A stretch of 64,000 bases of DNA from Carya illinoinensis (GCF_018687715.1 NC_056752.1:44352501-44416500); one strand, 5' to 3'. Shown: positions 36,421-48,554, numbered from the stretch's first letter. Numbers and translations are program-made. The notes: a model not told the origin generated them from the letters alone.

Positions 36421-37630
36421 ATGGCTAACCCTAACAATCCTAACCTTGATCATCCTTCAAACCCATATTATCTTCATTATTCAAAAAGTCCAGGCGCCAT
36501 GCTTGTTTCTTAACCCCTCTCTGTTTTAGGGGATAATTATCACAGTTGCCGTAAATCTATGCTCATTTCCTTAAGAGGCAAAAAACAAACATGTCTTACT
36601 TGATGGCTTCATTTCTTGTCCCTTTGATAATGATCCTCTTTTTGGTTCGTGGTGCTGCTGCAACAAGATGATTTTTTATTGGATTCTCAATGTTGTCTGC
36701 AAAGAGATAGCTAATAGCGTGCTTTACATAGCCAATGCTTGGGAGGTTTGGGATGATTTGCATGATCGTTTTTCTCATGCAAATGGTCCACGCATTTTTC
36801 AACTGCAAAGGTAAATTTCTAGCCTCTCTCAAGGTTCCCTTTCAGTTTCTGCTTATTTCACTCTTCTCAGAGGCCTATGGGATAAGGTTAGCAACTATAA
36901 ACCCCTACCTATTTGCACTTGTGGTGCTCTCAAATAAGTCATTGCTCCTCAGCAATCTAAGTATTGCAATTCCTTGTTAGGCTCAATGAATCTTTTGTTG
37001 TTGTCCACCAAGAAGAAAAACAGCGTGTAATACTCCCTACTAACCCTATAGAACCCAAGGCCCTTCTGACTAGCCAAGACCCTGTTCGATCCACAAGACA
37101 AGCTCTTTCTAGTGACAAGGACAGACCACTCTACAGTCACTATGCCTTCTTGGACCATACTATTGAACACTGCTACAAGCTACATGGATACCCACCTGGT
37201 TTCAAGTCCAAAAATAAAGCATCTGCAGCTAATGAGTCTGCTGCTTCGGGTTCTGAGTCTGCTACTTCTGATTTTTTGTTTAACCCTCATGTTTCTTCAC
37301 CTATGGCAGCACCTGCTATGTCCTTCACCACAAAGCAATACCAGCAGCTTATCTCCATGCTCAATTCCACCTCTGTGAAGCAAACAGGTTCTGCTGCTCT
37401 GTCTGCTAACTTAGCCTTCTCTCACAGCCTCTCAAGGACAACATGTTTATCCTCTTCCCATTATGTGTCTTGCCCCTCCACCACTTGGATAATTGATACT
37501 GGTGCCTCGAATCATATGATCAATGATCCTTCTCTATTTACCTTTGTTGTTCCTTTTGTTCCCTTGTTAAACTCCCAAATAACACCTCTATTTATATTTC
37601 TCCCCAAGGCAAAGTTCAGCTTTCCCCTAA
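36421..37630 (+). pseudogene. Copia gag and protease remnant
   Basis: It starts with ATG at 36421 followed by NPYYLHYSKSPGAMLVS, the usual N-terminus of this copia gag group, then stops and shifts frame several times. A later open stretch (36964-37635) ends in the protease signature WIIDTGASNHM near 37490. The whole is non-functional. Confidence 0.85.
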
Positions 37631-37639
37631 TTTGATTTT

Positions 37640-40600
37640 ACTCAATGTCCTTTGTGTTCCTGATTTTCATTTTAACTTAATTTTTGCTAGCAGGCTAAGC
37701 ATTGATTCTCACTGTTGCCTTGTTTTTCTACCTAGTTCTCACCTGATACAAGACCTTACCAGCAAGAGGATGATTGGAGTGTGTGAAGAAAAGGATGGCT
37801 TATAATTTTACAAGCAGACTGCCTTGAATAAATCTATCTCTAGAATTCCTGTTGCTCCTTCTTGTTTTGATTTATGGCATTTTTGACTTGGGCATGTTTC
37901 TACCTCTAGGATGAGTTTATTATAGAAACTAGATTCTAGCTTTTCATGTTCAGACTCTTTCATTGTACTACTTGTCCTCTAGCAAAATAGAAACGTTTAT
38001 CTTTCAATATTAGCAATTCCATTGCATCTCATCCTTTTGATTTAATCCATAGTGATATTTGGAGAACATTTTATGTATCCACTCACTCTGGTTTTAAATA
38101 CGTCCTTAAAATGGTTGATGACTGCACTAGATGCACTTGGACTTACTTGACGAAACACAAGTTTGCTACTAGATCCATTTTAGAATCTTTTTTTACTCTT
38201 GTATCTAATCAATTTGGTTGTGCTATTAAAAATAGATGCGCTGACAATGGCCTAGAGTTCCTAATGACTAACTTTTACAAATCAAAAAGATGCATCTATC
38301 AAAGATCTTGCATTGAAACCTCTCAACAGAATGCTAGGGTAGAAAGAAAGGGCCAACACCTCTTAAACATCACTAGAGCTTTAAAATTTCAATATGGGGT
38401 TCCACTCTCTTTTTAGGGTGACTATGTTATGACTGCAACTTACTTAATCAATAGGATTCCCTCTCCTTTCATAGGTAACATCTCACCATATGTTGCTCTC
38501 TATAAACACAATCCATCCCTTAGTCATCTTAGAGTTTTTGGATCCCTCTGCTATGCCACAACACCTTTCACTCATAGACATAAATTCTCACACCATGCTA
38601 ATCAATGCATTTTCATTGGATACCCTTATGCTACGAAGGGTTATGAGTTGTTTGATCTTGCCACTAAAACTGTCTTTGTCTCTAGGGATGTAATTTTTCA
38701 TGAGAATATTTTTCCCGTCCTCACTTCTATTTTACCACCCCCCATGCACCGAGAATTCCTCACTTGTTCTTTCTATTTCATTGCTTGATATTAACCTTGA
38801 TAATACTTCATTTTCTCATACTGATGTTCCTTCACAGTCTTTTACTGGTATTTCTCACCATGAACCTCCTCGTTCCCCTTCTATACCTCCAATACCCACT
38901 CGTACCTCTACTAGAACCAGAAGGATTCTTGGCTGCTTGTCTGACTTCCATCACCAGCTCCTTCCTTCTCAGACCTCACTCCAGCCTTCCTCTACTGCAA
39001 CTAGTCCTCTATAGGCAGGTAATTCTCATCATTTAGCTTCCACTCTCTCTTATCATAAACTCTCACCTCCACATAGAGCTTTCATTTTAAATTTATCTAC
39101 CATTCATGAACCCAAATCTTTTCTTGAGGCCATGAGCTACCCTCACTGGAGAGAGGTTATGTTAGCTGAAATAACAGTCCTGGAAGCTAATCAGACGTGG
39201 CAATTGACCACCCTATCTACTGGTAAGACCCCTATTGGATGCAAATGGGTTTACAAAGTAAAACTCAGGTCAGCTGGGTCAATTGAAGGGTATAAGACCA
39301 GATTAGTGGCCAAAGGTTATACCCAACTAAAAGGATTCGATTACTCTGAAACATTTTCACATATTGCTAAAATGGTAACTGTTAGGACTATTTTAGTACT
39401 AGCTTCAATTTTTAATTGGCATCTCATTCGACTAGATGTCAATAATGTATTTCTGCATGGTGAACTTCATAAGGAAGTCTATATGAGTCTGCCTCCAGGG
39501 TTTGATAAATAGCGGGAGAAAAAGACAATATGCAAACTACTTAAGTCTCTTTATGGCTTAAAACAAGTCTCGAAACAATAGTTTAGCAAATTCTCAGAAA
39601 CATTAGTCACTCATGGTTTTATTCAATCTGTTGCAGACCATTCACTTTTTACAAAAGTCACGGGTCCCTCATTCATAGCCTTACTTATGTATGTAGATGA
39701 TATCCTGATAGCCTCTAATGACATGAATGAAGTTGAGAAACTTAAACTGTTTTTGAATGGTAAATTTAAATTAAAGGACTTAGGATCCTTAAAGTATTTT
39801 TTGGGCATTGAGATAGCTAGATCAATAGAGGGAATCTCACCCAACCAAAGAAAATATACCTTGGAAATACTTGAAGATAATGGAATGTAGGGAAGTAAGG
39901 TGCATAAATTTTCCATGGAGCAAAATTTAAAACTTAGTAAAACAGAAGGAAATTTAATAGAAGATGCAACTTCATACAGGAGGCTAATTGGTCGATTAAT
40001 ATACCTTAACATCACAAGACCAGACATCTCATATGCAGTGCAAGTCCTTTCTCAATTCATGGACAGACCTAGACACACGCATCTTGCAGTAGCACATAGA
40101 GTACTACAATACATCAAAGGGACACCTGGACAAAGTCTCTTTTTGTCCTCAAAATCAAAACTACATTTAAAGGGGTTTGTAGATGCGAATTAGGCAGGCT
40201 GTGTAGACACAAGGAGAAGTGTCATTGATTTTAGGGGTGTAACCGGTCCGGTTCAGTCTAATTTTGGACAAAATTTAGGATCGAACCGGTATATACCGGT
40301 TTTGCATTTTTCAAAACCAAGTAAGCACCAGTTACCCTTCTAAACCGGTACTCCAGTTTTACCGGTTTTAATATACTATATTATATATTATATAATGTAT
40401 ATAATACTATAGTAATAATATATTGTAGTATATTATAATATATATTATAATTATATTATAAACTATAATGATATATCATAATATATAATATAATGATATA
40501 TTATGGTATATTAAAATATATAGTGATATAGTATTAGTATAACTATTAATATGCACAATGTAATATTAGTATAACTATTAATACAATAAACAAAATGATA

Positions 40601-41285
40601 TAAGATTTTAAAATTTAATATTATATTAATTAGTAATTTATCATATAATGCAAAATTATTTTATATATAGTTATATATTATATATAAATATTATATACAA
40701 TATAAAAATTAAAATATATATAAACCAGTCTGGTCCAATTTTAGAAAAAGAAAAATCGAAACCGGACCGATTTTGATCGGTTTTAAGAAAAATAAAACCA
40801 ATCCCAGACCAGACCGATCCCATAGGTTTGATCTAGTTCGATCCAGTTTACCGGTTTATCGATTTTTTTTAATACCCCTAACTGATTTTTACAGCTTTCT
40901 TGAGGAGTCATTGATTTCTTGGAGGCCCAAGAAATAGTCAACATTCTCAAAGTTCTTCAGAAACAAAATATAGGTCTATGGCATCAACCGTATGTAAATT
41001 GATGTGGTTGGTACAATTGATTAAAGACCTAGATATTCTCCATCCTTATCCAACATTGCTATTTTGTGACAACCAAGCAGCCTTGCATATAGTTGTCAAT
41101 TCTGTCTTTCACTAGAGGACAAAGCACATTGATATCAATTGTCACATAGTGAGAAAAAAGTATCAAGCTGGGTTAATTAAAACACTACATGTCAAGGGCA
41201 ACATGCAGCTAGCAAATATCGTCACAAAGGCTCTAGGACAACAACAATTTGAAGCTTTGATTTCCAAGATGAAACTATTAAACAT
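37640..41285 (+). pseudogene. Copia integrase, RT and RNase H remnant
   Basis: Integrase core with DDCTRCTW near 38115 and ATYLINRIPS near 38435. RT runs from about 39130 (GCKWVYKVK near 39239) to the catalytic YVDDILIAS near 39690. The RNase H region with GCVDTRRSV near 40200 is split by the element at 40233-40880 and continues to about 41280. Many stops and frameshifts occur throughout. Confidence 0.88.
40233..40880. mobile_element. Non-autonomous Mutator-like element in copia RNase H, copy 2 of the AGGGGTG family
   Basis: 648 bp with ends AGGGGTGTAACCGGTCCGG and ...AATACCCCTA. Flanks are ATTGATTTT (40224-40232) and ACTGATTTT (40881-40889), a 9-bp duplication with one mismatch. The copia RNase H reading resumes across it. 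GC-rich ACCGG/CCGGT subterminal arms surround an AT-rich core with TATA-type tracts. There is no coding capacity. Confidence 0.85.
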
Positions 41286-41308
41286 ACATAGCCCATCTTA
41301 AGGGAGAG

Positions 41309-41513
41309 TGTTAAAAATAAAAATACAAAATATTCTTTTTGTATATTTTGCATTACTTTACATGTCAGAAGTTTGTTGGGATTCTTATGTTATTTTTTGT
41401 TCTCTATCATGCCGAGGTAAGGCCTCCATTGTATAAAGCAGCCAATACAATAAAAAAGAAATTCAGTGAAGAAATATTCTTCCTTTCATACAGCTGCCTT
41501 TCCATTTTTGTCA
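41309..41513 (+). repeat. 3' LTR of the copia element
   Basis: 205 bp, begins TGTTAAAAATAAAAATAC directly after the polypurine tract and ends TTTTTGTCA. It is collinear with the 5' LTR with many substitutions and a deletion of about 25 bp in the middle. Confidence 0.9.
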
Positions 41514-42003
41514 AAGTGAAAAAAAAAAATAAAAAAATAGAACGAGAATAACAGTTATAAGAACTTAAAAGAGGACGTTCAAGTAATGGGAAAAAAGATT
41601 TCAAAAAAAAAGTAATGGGAAAAAAAAAATGGTCCATTTGATTTTTAAAGACAATTTGGTAGTGCTAATTGTAATCACAAAAATTTATATATCTATGTGA
41701 CTTTTTTTTTTATCTATACACCATTTTCATTAAAAAAATAAAATATTAAAAAAAATTGTGAAAAAAGGCAAAAAAGTAGGCAGAATGTGATCAACACCGG
41801 GTTCAAAACTTTTGCTAACGTGTGGATAGCGTCAAGCAACGTGGTCCTACTAGACACCTTTAATATATATTCTTGCTGTGGCTGTGTTTCATTATCTATT
41901 CTCGTAATTATAGACAAAAAACGAAAAAAAGATAAAAAAAAATTATCTCGACAGCAACTGACTTCCAACTTCCAAACTCCAAAGAGATTGAATATGGTCT
42001 ACT
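41514..42003. other. Intergenic AT-rich sequence, no gene seen
   Basis: Long A runs and T runs. The open frames on either strand are low-complexity. No repeat boundary recognised. Confidence 0.4.
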
Positions 42004-42203
42004 TTGTTTACTCAAATTTGAATTATTTTATTTTATTATTATAATTTTTTTTAATTTTTATATAAAATATAATAAATAATTTAATTTTTTCAAATTTAAA
42101 ATAAAATAAATATTAAAAAATTATATTATAACAATATTTTATTCAATTTTTAACAAAATATCTCATCTCACCTCATCTAAACTATGTAACCAAATAAAGA
42201 CTT
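42004..42203. mobile_element. AT-rich MITE, family ending in ATCTCATCTCA, copy b
   Basis: About 200 bp with opposed ends TTTGTTTACTCAAATTTG... and ...TCTAAACTATGTAACCAAA. It shares the ordered core (TTTTTATATAAAATATAATAAATAATTT, TAACAATATTTTATTCAATTTTTAAC, ATCTCATCTCACCTCATCT) with copies a and c. Confidence 0.6.
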
Positions 42204-42914
42204 AAGTTTTTATTTAAATTTTAAATTATAAATAGAAGAGATAGATTTATAAAATGAATCGTGTATTATTTATAATTATTCGAATAAATTTTTTAATCAC
42301 CAATTTTTACCTATATCTGATCTTTTATTACTAAGGATCCGAGTTATTAACAAATAAATTTTATTTATGACTTATTCATAATATTCAATTGAAGCTCACA
42401 AATCTAATGGAAACGGACAAAATAATATGAATAATGTTAACTACAAGTTTAAAATGTATGCATAGTAGTACTCATTTTATATAAAAGTGAATAAACATAA
42501 TATTTATATAAAAAATTAATTTTTTGATAATAAATCCTATTTTTTAATTTCAAAATGACTGTACACCACTTGCATCACTACTGATCATTCATGACTGTAT
42601 TATTACTCTTAATTCTTAAGCACTTTTGGGTTTAAGATTCCTGATATGCCGGAGGTAGCGAATAGCTTGGTTATTGGAGAGAGGCTTGATGAAATGATGC
42701 TGAAAAATATTTTAGCACGTGTTAATTTCACTACAACAAATAAGGCTATTTCCGGCGACGAATTCTCTCCGCAAATAGTCTATTTTTGCCACAAATACAC
42801 ATTTTCGGCAATTTACAATCAGCCCCATACCCGCCACAAATTTTGAGCCAAGATTGAATTTTCCCGGCTATGGGAAATAGTGACAGAAACATTTGACTAT
42901 TTCCGGAGACTAAG

Positions 42915-44194
42915 AGCACTCCCAATGAATTTTTTATCCCATCCTTTAAAATACATCACCAAATTTCACTTTTTCTATTTTACATACTAATTTTTACAAT
43001 ACATCATACATCAGCTTATCTAGGGGTGTAACCGGTCCGGTTCGGTCCGGTTTTGTACAAAATTTAGGACCAAACTGGTAGGCACCGGTTTTGCATTTTT
43101 CAAAATCGATTACGCACCGATTTTTTTCCTAAACCGGTATTCCGGTTTTACCGGTTTCCGGTCCGGTTTTAATAAAATACAAATTTTTTATAAAAATTTT
43201 GTTTAAAAGAAAAAATTGATTTAAAAAATTTTGTTTACCATTTACAAAAATCTGCTTTGCAAAAAAAATCTGCTATGTAAAAAAATTCTGCTATAAAAAA
43301 TCTGGTTTATAAAAAAAAAATCTGCTATATAAAAAATTCTGATATGAAAAATCTGCTTTATAAAAAAAATCTGTTATATAAACAAAATTCGCTATATCAA
43401 AAACTGCTATAAAACAAAAACTAAAATAAGAAATCTAATGTAAAAAAAAAAATCTGCTATAATCCTATATTAGACGATTAGTATTAGTATATATATATCA
43501 GTATTAGTTATAGCTATATAATATATTAGACAATATAATAGTATTAATATTAGACTATTAGTATAGCTATATGTTAGTGTTAGTTTTGATGATTTAGTAT
43601 AACTATATTAGTATGAGTATAACTATAATCTATATTAGAATATTAGTATTAATATATATGTGATTATTTTTTATGTGATTAAAAATTATATATAATATTA
43701 AATATATTATATATAATATTAATATATAAATAGTACCGGTCCGGTCCGATCTAAAACTAACCGAAACCGAAACTGGACCGGTTCCAGCCGGTTTTTCATT
43801 TATGAAAACTGGTTCCGGACCGAACCGGTCCAAAACCGGCACAACCGGTCCAGTCCGGTTTGGTCCGGGCCGGTTTTCCGGTTTGCCGGTTTATTTTTAC
43901 ACCCCTAAGCTTATCTATTTTTTCTTCATATCATTTTAATATTCTACTTTTTAATATTTTATAAGAGAAAAAGTACAATAAAAGAAATCAATTTTAATGA
44001 AAAAGTACAAGAAAAGATAGAAAACAATTAAAATATATTTACATTTGTGTACAGTTGCTTCTACATCTAGAGGCAACACTGTACACAAATGTAAAATAGA
44101 AAATAAATAAAGCATCCGTTGGATGCATGTTTTAGACCATTTTTCTTTATATTTTACATAAAAATGGGTTTTACAAAACCCATTGTGAGTGCTC
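42915..44194. mobile_element. Harbinger/Tourist-like MITE within the CACTA element, itself interrupted
   Basis: Ends GAGCACTCCCAATG and CATTGTGAGTGCTC form an imperfect terminal inverted repeat. TAA lies on both outer sides (42912-42914 and 44195-44197), the usual target duplication of PIF/Harbinger elements. Excluding the 886-bp element inside it, the MITE is about 385 bp. It contains an inner palindrome near 44040-44090 (ATTTGTGTACAGTTG...CACTGTACACAAAT). Confidence 0.8.
43022..43907. mobile_element. Non-autonomous Mutator-like element, copy 3 of the AGGGGTG family
   Basis: 886 bp with ends AGGGGTGTAACCGGTCCGG and ...TTACACCCCTA. A perfect 9-bp duplication AGCTTATCT lies at 43013-43021 and 43908-43916. 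Long ACCGGTCCGGTT-type subterminal arms can fold back. The middle has an irregular short-period repeat of AAAATCTGCTATATAA-like units (about 43250-43460). It inserted into the Harbinger-like MITE. Confidence 0.9.
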
Positions 44195-44826
44195 TAATAG
44201 TCGTCGCAAAAAGTTCAAAATTTCACCAAAAGCTCTGCTGCCGCTACTCACAATTTTTTTTTATTGTTGTTGTTTGTTTGTTTGTTTTTTTTTTTTAATT
44301 TTTATTTTATTTTATAAATTATATCAATTTTTATCCACTCAAATCAAATGAGATTCTTTTCCTTCTTCATAGCATTACTTAGAAAAAGAGAAAAAAAATG
44401 TAAAGTGTTTTAAATCTCAATGAAATTTGGGAACAACTAAAAATAAGGAGCAGTAGTAGCTTATGTTTGAAAAAGTACTGTATTCCGCATACATGGGCAA
44501 AAGATAACATGATGACTATTGAACATTAATGAAAAAATCTCTCAAATTTTAGAAAATTATAGGTTGAAAATGCGAGTGTCTGGGACACATAATAACTAGA
44601 TCCATCCAATGACTTTTGCTTTCAAACAGCCATGCTTTCGGATAAAGAATTATAAACTAATACCCATTATTCATTTTGTTGGAATTCAGACGTTACTAGT
44701 AATACAGGCTCAATAATAGGTAGTCCCAACCATCTGGAAATGCCATGATTCTGTCTAAGACAACACTCTTGTCTCATAATAATATGAAACCAAGACTGAA
44801 CAAAAGAGAAACTGACTCCCCAATTC

Positions 44827-44967
44827 TCACTTAACATTCTTAGCAAACCACTCCAACAGGTTCTAATGGGCCTCCTCGGCAGGCTTCACAGCTGGCTTGT
44901 CTTTTACGTCATATCTAACCATCCAACCATGTGCAACTTTCGGGAATATCTTAAAATAGCCATCCAC
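44827..44967 (-). pseudogene. Captured last exon of a dienelactone-hydrolase family protein
   Basis: On the minus strand a CAG acceptor is followed by VDGYFKIFPKVAHGW and a C-terminus ending WFAKNVK plus TGA. This matches the last exon of plant dienelactone hydrolases (endo-1,3;1,4-beta-glucanase-like annotations). The catalytic His of the family lies in the VAHGW motif and is present; the nucleophile and Asp regions are absent. A TAG replaces the Gln expected after EEAH, about 11 codons before the normal end. It lies inside the CACTA element, so it is a captured fragment. Confidence 0.85.
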
Positions 44968-45530
44968 CTGATAATAATCAGAATGATTAAATTAAAACAA
45001 AGTATTTGACAAGTGGAAGAAAGTTGTTACCCTAAAGCTTAAAAGAAACTTTAGAATGCAAACAATTCAAAAAGTATATCCCAATGCAGAAGAAATCAAC
45101 TGATATGTCATGAACATGCTATAGCAAGCGCCTAAAAGAAAGCAGGGTACAGAACAATCTAAACACATGAAATTGAGGCTACAGCCTACAGCAACCGTGA
45201 CTATATTCCAAAATGATAAAAAATTAGATACAAAACTTACTCATTTTCTTTTGTTTACTCAAGAATATTGTTGTTGTCCAAGGAAAAGAAAAGCCTCAAA
45301 CTTGGGAAAAAAGCACATAAATTATAGTAACAGTTAAGCACTGTAAATCTGTATAGAGAATGAACAACCACAAAGAGAAAATACCAAATGATGTGATCTT
45401 CCTATCTCAGATCTGGCTAATAATCCTCTATCATTTTCAACAAGACAAATGTGAAAAAGCAAAAGAAACTTACTGGTAAGGTCTGTTGTGTAATATAGTA
45501 GCATTTTAATCAATTTTGATTTTGATATAG

Positions 45531-45698
45531 GAAATCCTTGCTTTGTGTAAAAATCGGCTTGTGCTATTTGATAACAAGACCAAGGATGAATGTAAGAGGA
45601 TTGAACAGGTTCAGCAACTTCTCTCCCTTGTAAACATCGTCATTGCACAAAACAACGGTCAACCATATACCAGTGAGTTATTTTCTGAACTGAAAAAA
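45531..45698 (+). pseudogene. Captured exon fragment of an AIG1/GIMAP-type GTPase
   Basis: An AG acceptor (TTGATATAG) precedes an open stretch of about 56 codons with LVLFDNKTKD, EQVQQLLSLVN and NGQPYTSELF, typical of the part of plant AIG1 (immune-associated nucleotide-binding) proteins after the G domain motifs. Similarity stops around ELKK and the frame then runs on without resemblance. The P-loop exon is missing. It lies inside the CACTA element, in the opposite orientation to the other two fragments. Confidence 0.8.
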
Positions 45699-46185
45699 GA
45701 AATTTCTAAACTCATCTACAGAGTGCTCCCAATCTTCAAAGCTCTAGTCATTTCTATTTCGTTTGCTTTGAAAAAATGGTTGACCACCTCCACATTGTTT
45801 ATGCATTGACTCTCGTTTTCATTTTAATGTTCTAGATAAATATTAAGAATTGGTAAAAGTATGAATTACATTTCTATTTTTGTATGAAAAATTAGGGCCT
45901 GTGGAATGGTTTTTACTAAATAATATGCCTTCACTCCAGTCTTTCAGAATTTTAAATTTTAAATTAGAGTGAAACTGAATTGACATATACACACGTCCCT
46001 TATGTGTTCCTATATTTTTAGAATTTGCCCTGTCACCATGTCTCATTTCTGTCTACGCTCCGTACAAATATTTCCAAGCTTAAGCAGCACCCCACTCCTC
46101 ACTATTTACAGTTACCTAGATACAAAATGCAGTACATACAACCTATGTTACCAGTTGATGGCATCCAACAGAAGATTATTAATAC

Positions 46186-47201
46186 CTGTGAAGAGTGTAA
46201 AGGTTGCGAACACTCCTGTCTGCATCAGGCGATATGTATTTGCCATTCTCTCTATCGAGATCAAGTTGCAATAGGAACTCATATCGGTCATTTATCTGTT
46301 GGCAATCAGTGGAACAGATGATACTTGTCAAAAAAATTAGTGTAACAGATGATTATAAAAACAGGCCCTTAAAGGAAAATACCAGATGAAAGAAAAACCA
46401 TATATGGAATCCAAAATTATAAGGTGTCAATTATCCTAGGCATATTTCAAATAAAGTCAAAAGCTCTGCCGATCTACCAAAATTGAAGATGCAAAGCAAG
46501 CATACATAGAAATTCTTCAAATATGCAATGATGGTAAAAAAAAATAATGGATCCACTTTGCAACTCACCTTTACCATGGTATCTCGCATAAAGTCATACT
46601 CAAATCTTTTTAGCGGTAGTTGGAGGACAGGTGGAAAATCAATGAACAAAACACCTTTCCTAACATCCTGAAAGGTCAAATGTAGAAAAGTTTCTTTAAA
46701 ACCATACTAAAGAAGTGGACATTCAAGCAAAAACACATATGGATTAGGCATCCAATAAAGAAAAAAAAAAAAAAAATTTTTATAAGTAAAACCTTTGGCA
46801 AGAAAAAAAAAAACAAATACTGGGTACATTTAGAGAAATCCAAGGGGACATAAAGAAGAAAGATAATATCTATAACAATCTTGGTCCACTCGTGTAAGAG
46901 GAATTTACCTGTAAACCATATTGTTCAGCATGATACTTATTGTCACCCTCAAGACGTTCCACCTCCACATATTTGTCAAAAGAAGCATATACATCACGAC
47001 AGCCTTTTACATCAAGCTGAAGATCTATACATATATAAATTTCGTAAGCACATAAATCCATATCTGATGTAAAGTAAACCACAATAACCTTAAATATGTA
47101 CCATAAAATGATTCTTTTCTCGTTGATTTATAGTCCACATTGATGCACTCAATATAATTCATATGGTGCCCTTCAAATAACTGCTGTATTGTACCCTCCA
47201 C
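46186..47201 (-). pseudogene. UBP12: Captured four-exon fragment of a UBP12/UBP13-type ubiquitin protease
   Basis: Four consecutive exons with intact splice sites: 47102-47201 (partial, EGTIQQLFEGHHMNYIECIN), 46909-47024 (LQLDVKGCRDVYASFDKYVE), 46569-46667 (DVRKGVLFIDFPPVLQLPLK) and 46186-46295 (INDRYEFLLQLDLDREN). Phases join correctly and no stop interrupts about 141 codons. This is the middle of the USP (peptidase C19) catalytic domain of UBP12/13. The Cys box and His box are absent, so it cannot be an active protease. Retained introns show capture at DNA level rather than from mRNA. Confidence 0.92.
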
Positions 47202-48382
47202 AAGTTATTTGTGGCTTTCTGGTTGGATTCTTCTTCGTGATTTATACGCACACACAAGGTGTATGACAAAGTAATAGATAATTTCCTCCCTAGTTTACCC
47301 ATGATTTCAGATGGGCAATTAGTCATAATTATTAATTTATTAGGATGAAAAACATATACTAGTGCAGGTCACGTCAAGGTCTAGCGCTGTCTATAAAATA
47401 TAAGGCCTTCTATTTGGGACCACTACTTGTTTTGTTTTACATACTGTCCTTCAAAATGCAGCAAGTATATATTAATTATGCTAGTTAGAATCTCTCAGTA
47501 TAAACGACAAGAGAAATTGAACTTACCAGTTTATGGGCAGCAGATGACCAAAAATGAATTCTAATGAATTAATGGATACCTAAATGATGCTTACTTCTAA
47601 ACCAAAAATCTATTTACACTCTTGTTGCAAATACTGGAGTATTGTTCCCTAAGCTTGTTAAGGAAAGCTATCTATTGACTTATGTGCTCTGTCCGTATAA
47701 ATTGTCGACCCTAAAACCAAGTGGTTCAGAAACAGAGAAAAAAATGAAAAGAAGGCACCTCTGTTTTGTTTCCATTTCACCATTCCCTTCCGAGAATCAA
47801 ATGGCCCCTAATTTACATTGAAGTTTACAATACTTCAAATAACAACAACAGCAGCCACAATACTTCAAATAAATAACACTAGTAGCCAGAATTTTTACTT
47901 CAATTCAAGAAACTTTTAGCTCTATATATTTAAACTAAAAGCTAATAAAATCCTTTCAAAACCAACATGAAAAAATGTTTGTTAGACTTGATCTATATTC
48001 GAACCCTAAAATCGAAAATCCCTTTAATACAATCACAATAAAACAAATCAGTCCCATATTCTGAAAATCCCTTGTCAAAATCGTCACAAAGATGGTACAA
48101 TCACAAAATCTCAAATCACATACTTACCAGATGGCTTGAGTGGTACTGCGTTGACGAGTAATGACTGGAGTGGCTTGCTTTCGTGCGAAATGTTGCTCTC
48201 AGATTTTTTTGGTAGCCAACGGAAAGAAAATCAAAGAGAAAAGGGAAAGAAATGGTGGACTCTGTGACGTATAGTGACAGAGAAATGTTGCTCTTGAATC
48301 CGAGCGAGCGAGCGAGAGAGAGAGAGGGGGGGAAGTGAGGAAAGTGATGCGCGTGCGGGGAGAAGAAGGAGATTTAAAAGAA
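47202..48382 (-). other. CACTA interior with a possible captured 5' region
   Basis: No recognised coding fragment upstream of the UBP12 piece. On the minus strand a pyrimidine-rich stretch with CTCTCTCTC and CGCTCGCTCG (about 48300-48330) is followed by a splice-donor-like CATCTG|GTAAGTATG at 48128. This is the usual layout of a promoter, 5' UTR and first exon. Its parent gene is not recognised and no Met is open in frame through it. Confidence 0.35.
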
Positions 48383-48554
48383 GAGAAATGATATTTGCAA
48401 TGGTGGTTATGCAAGCGGCGTGCAGTCGTTTTGAAAAAAATAAATTAATATGGAATTCACATGAAAAAAAAATAACTTTTTAATCATAGACTTCACTCTT
48501 TTTCAAAGCGATTGCGCGGCGTTTGCAATTCCACAATTGTATGTAGCATTGTTC
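48383..48554 (+). mobile_element. 172-bp foldback MITE, copy 3 of 3, inside the CACTA element
   Basis: Perfect 9-bp duplication TTAAAAGAA at 48374-48382 and 48555-48563. Ends GAGAAATGATATTTGCA and ...TGTATGTAGCATTGTTC are imperfect inverted repeats. Inner arms CAGTCGTTTTGAAAAAAATA and CTTTTTCAAAGCGATTG match the other copies. Length and duplication size suggest a Mutator-like MITE. Confidence 0.9.

Larger units (their letters stand above)
36110..41513 (+). mobile_element. Ty1/copia LTR retrotransposon, decayed, with both LTRs
   Basis: LTRs at 36110-36336 and 41309-41513 both begin TGTTAAAA and end TTTTTGTCA. A primer-binding site matching the 3' end of initiator methionine tRNA (TGGTACCATAGCAC, compared with TGGTATCAGAGC) follows the 5' LTR directly at 36337. 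A polypurine tract AAGGGAGAG lies directly before the 3' LTR. Domain order gag, protease, integrase, RT, RNase H is that of copia. LTRs differ at many positions and coding parts carry numerous stops and frameshifts, so the copy is old. A 648-bp Mutator-like element sits in RNase H. Flanking 5-mers (AACAA, AAGTG) do not match, so no target duplication is seen. Confidence 0.92.

Noticed and set aside
36105..41518. 5-bp target duplication of the copia element
   Set aside because: Flanking 5-mers AACAA and AAGTG do not match, so none is claimed.
46186..47201. A working ubiquitin protease gene
   Set aside because: Only the middle of the USP domain is present, Cys and His boxes are missing, and it lies inside a transposon.
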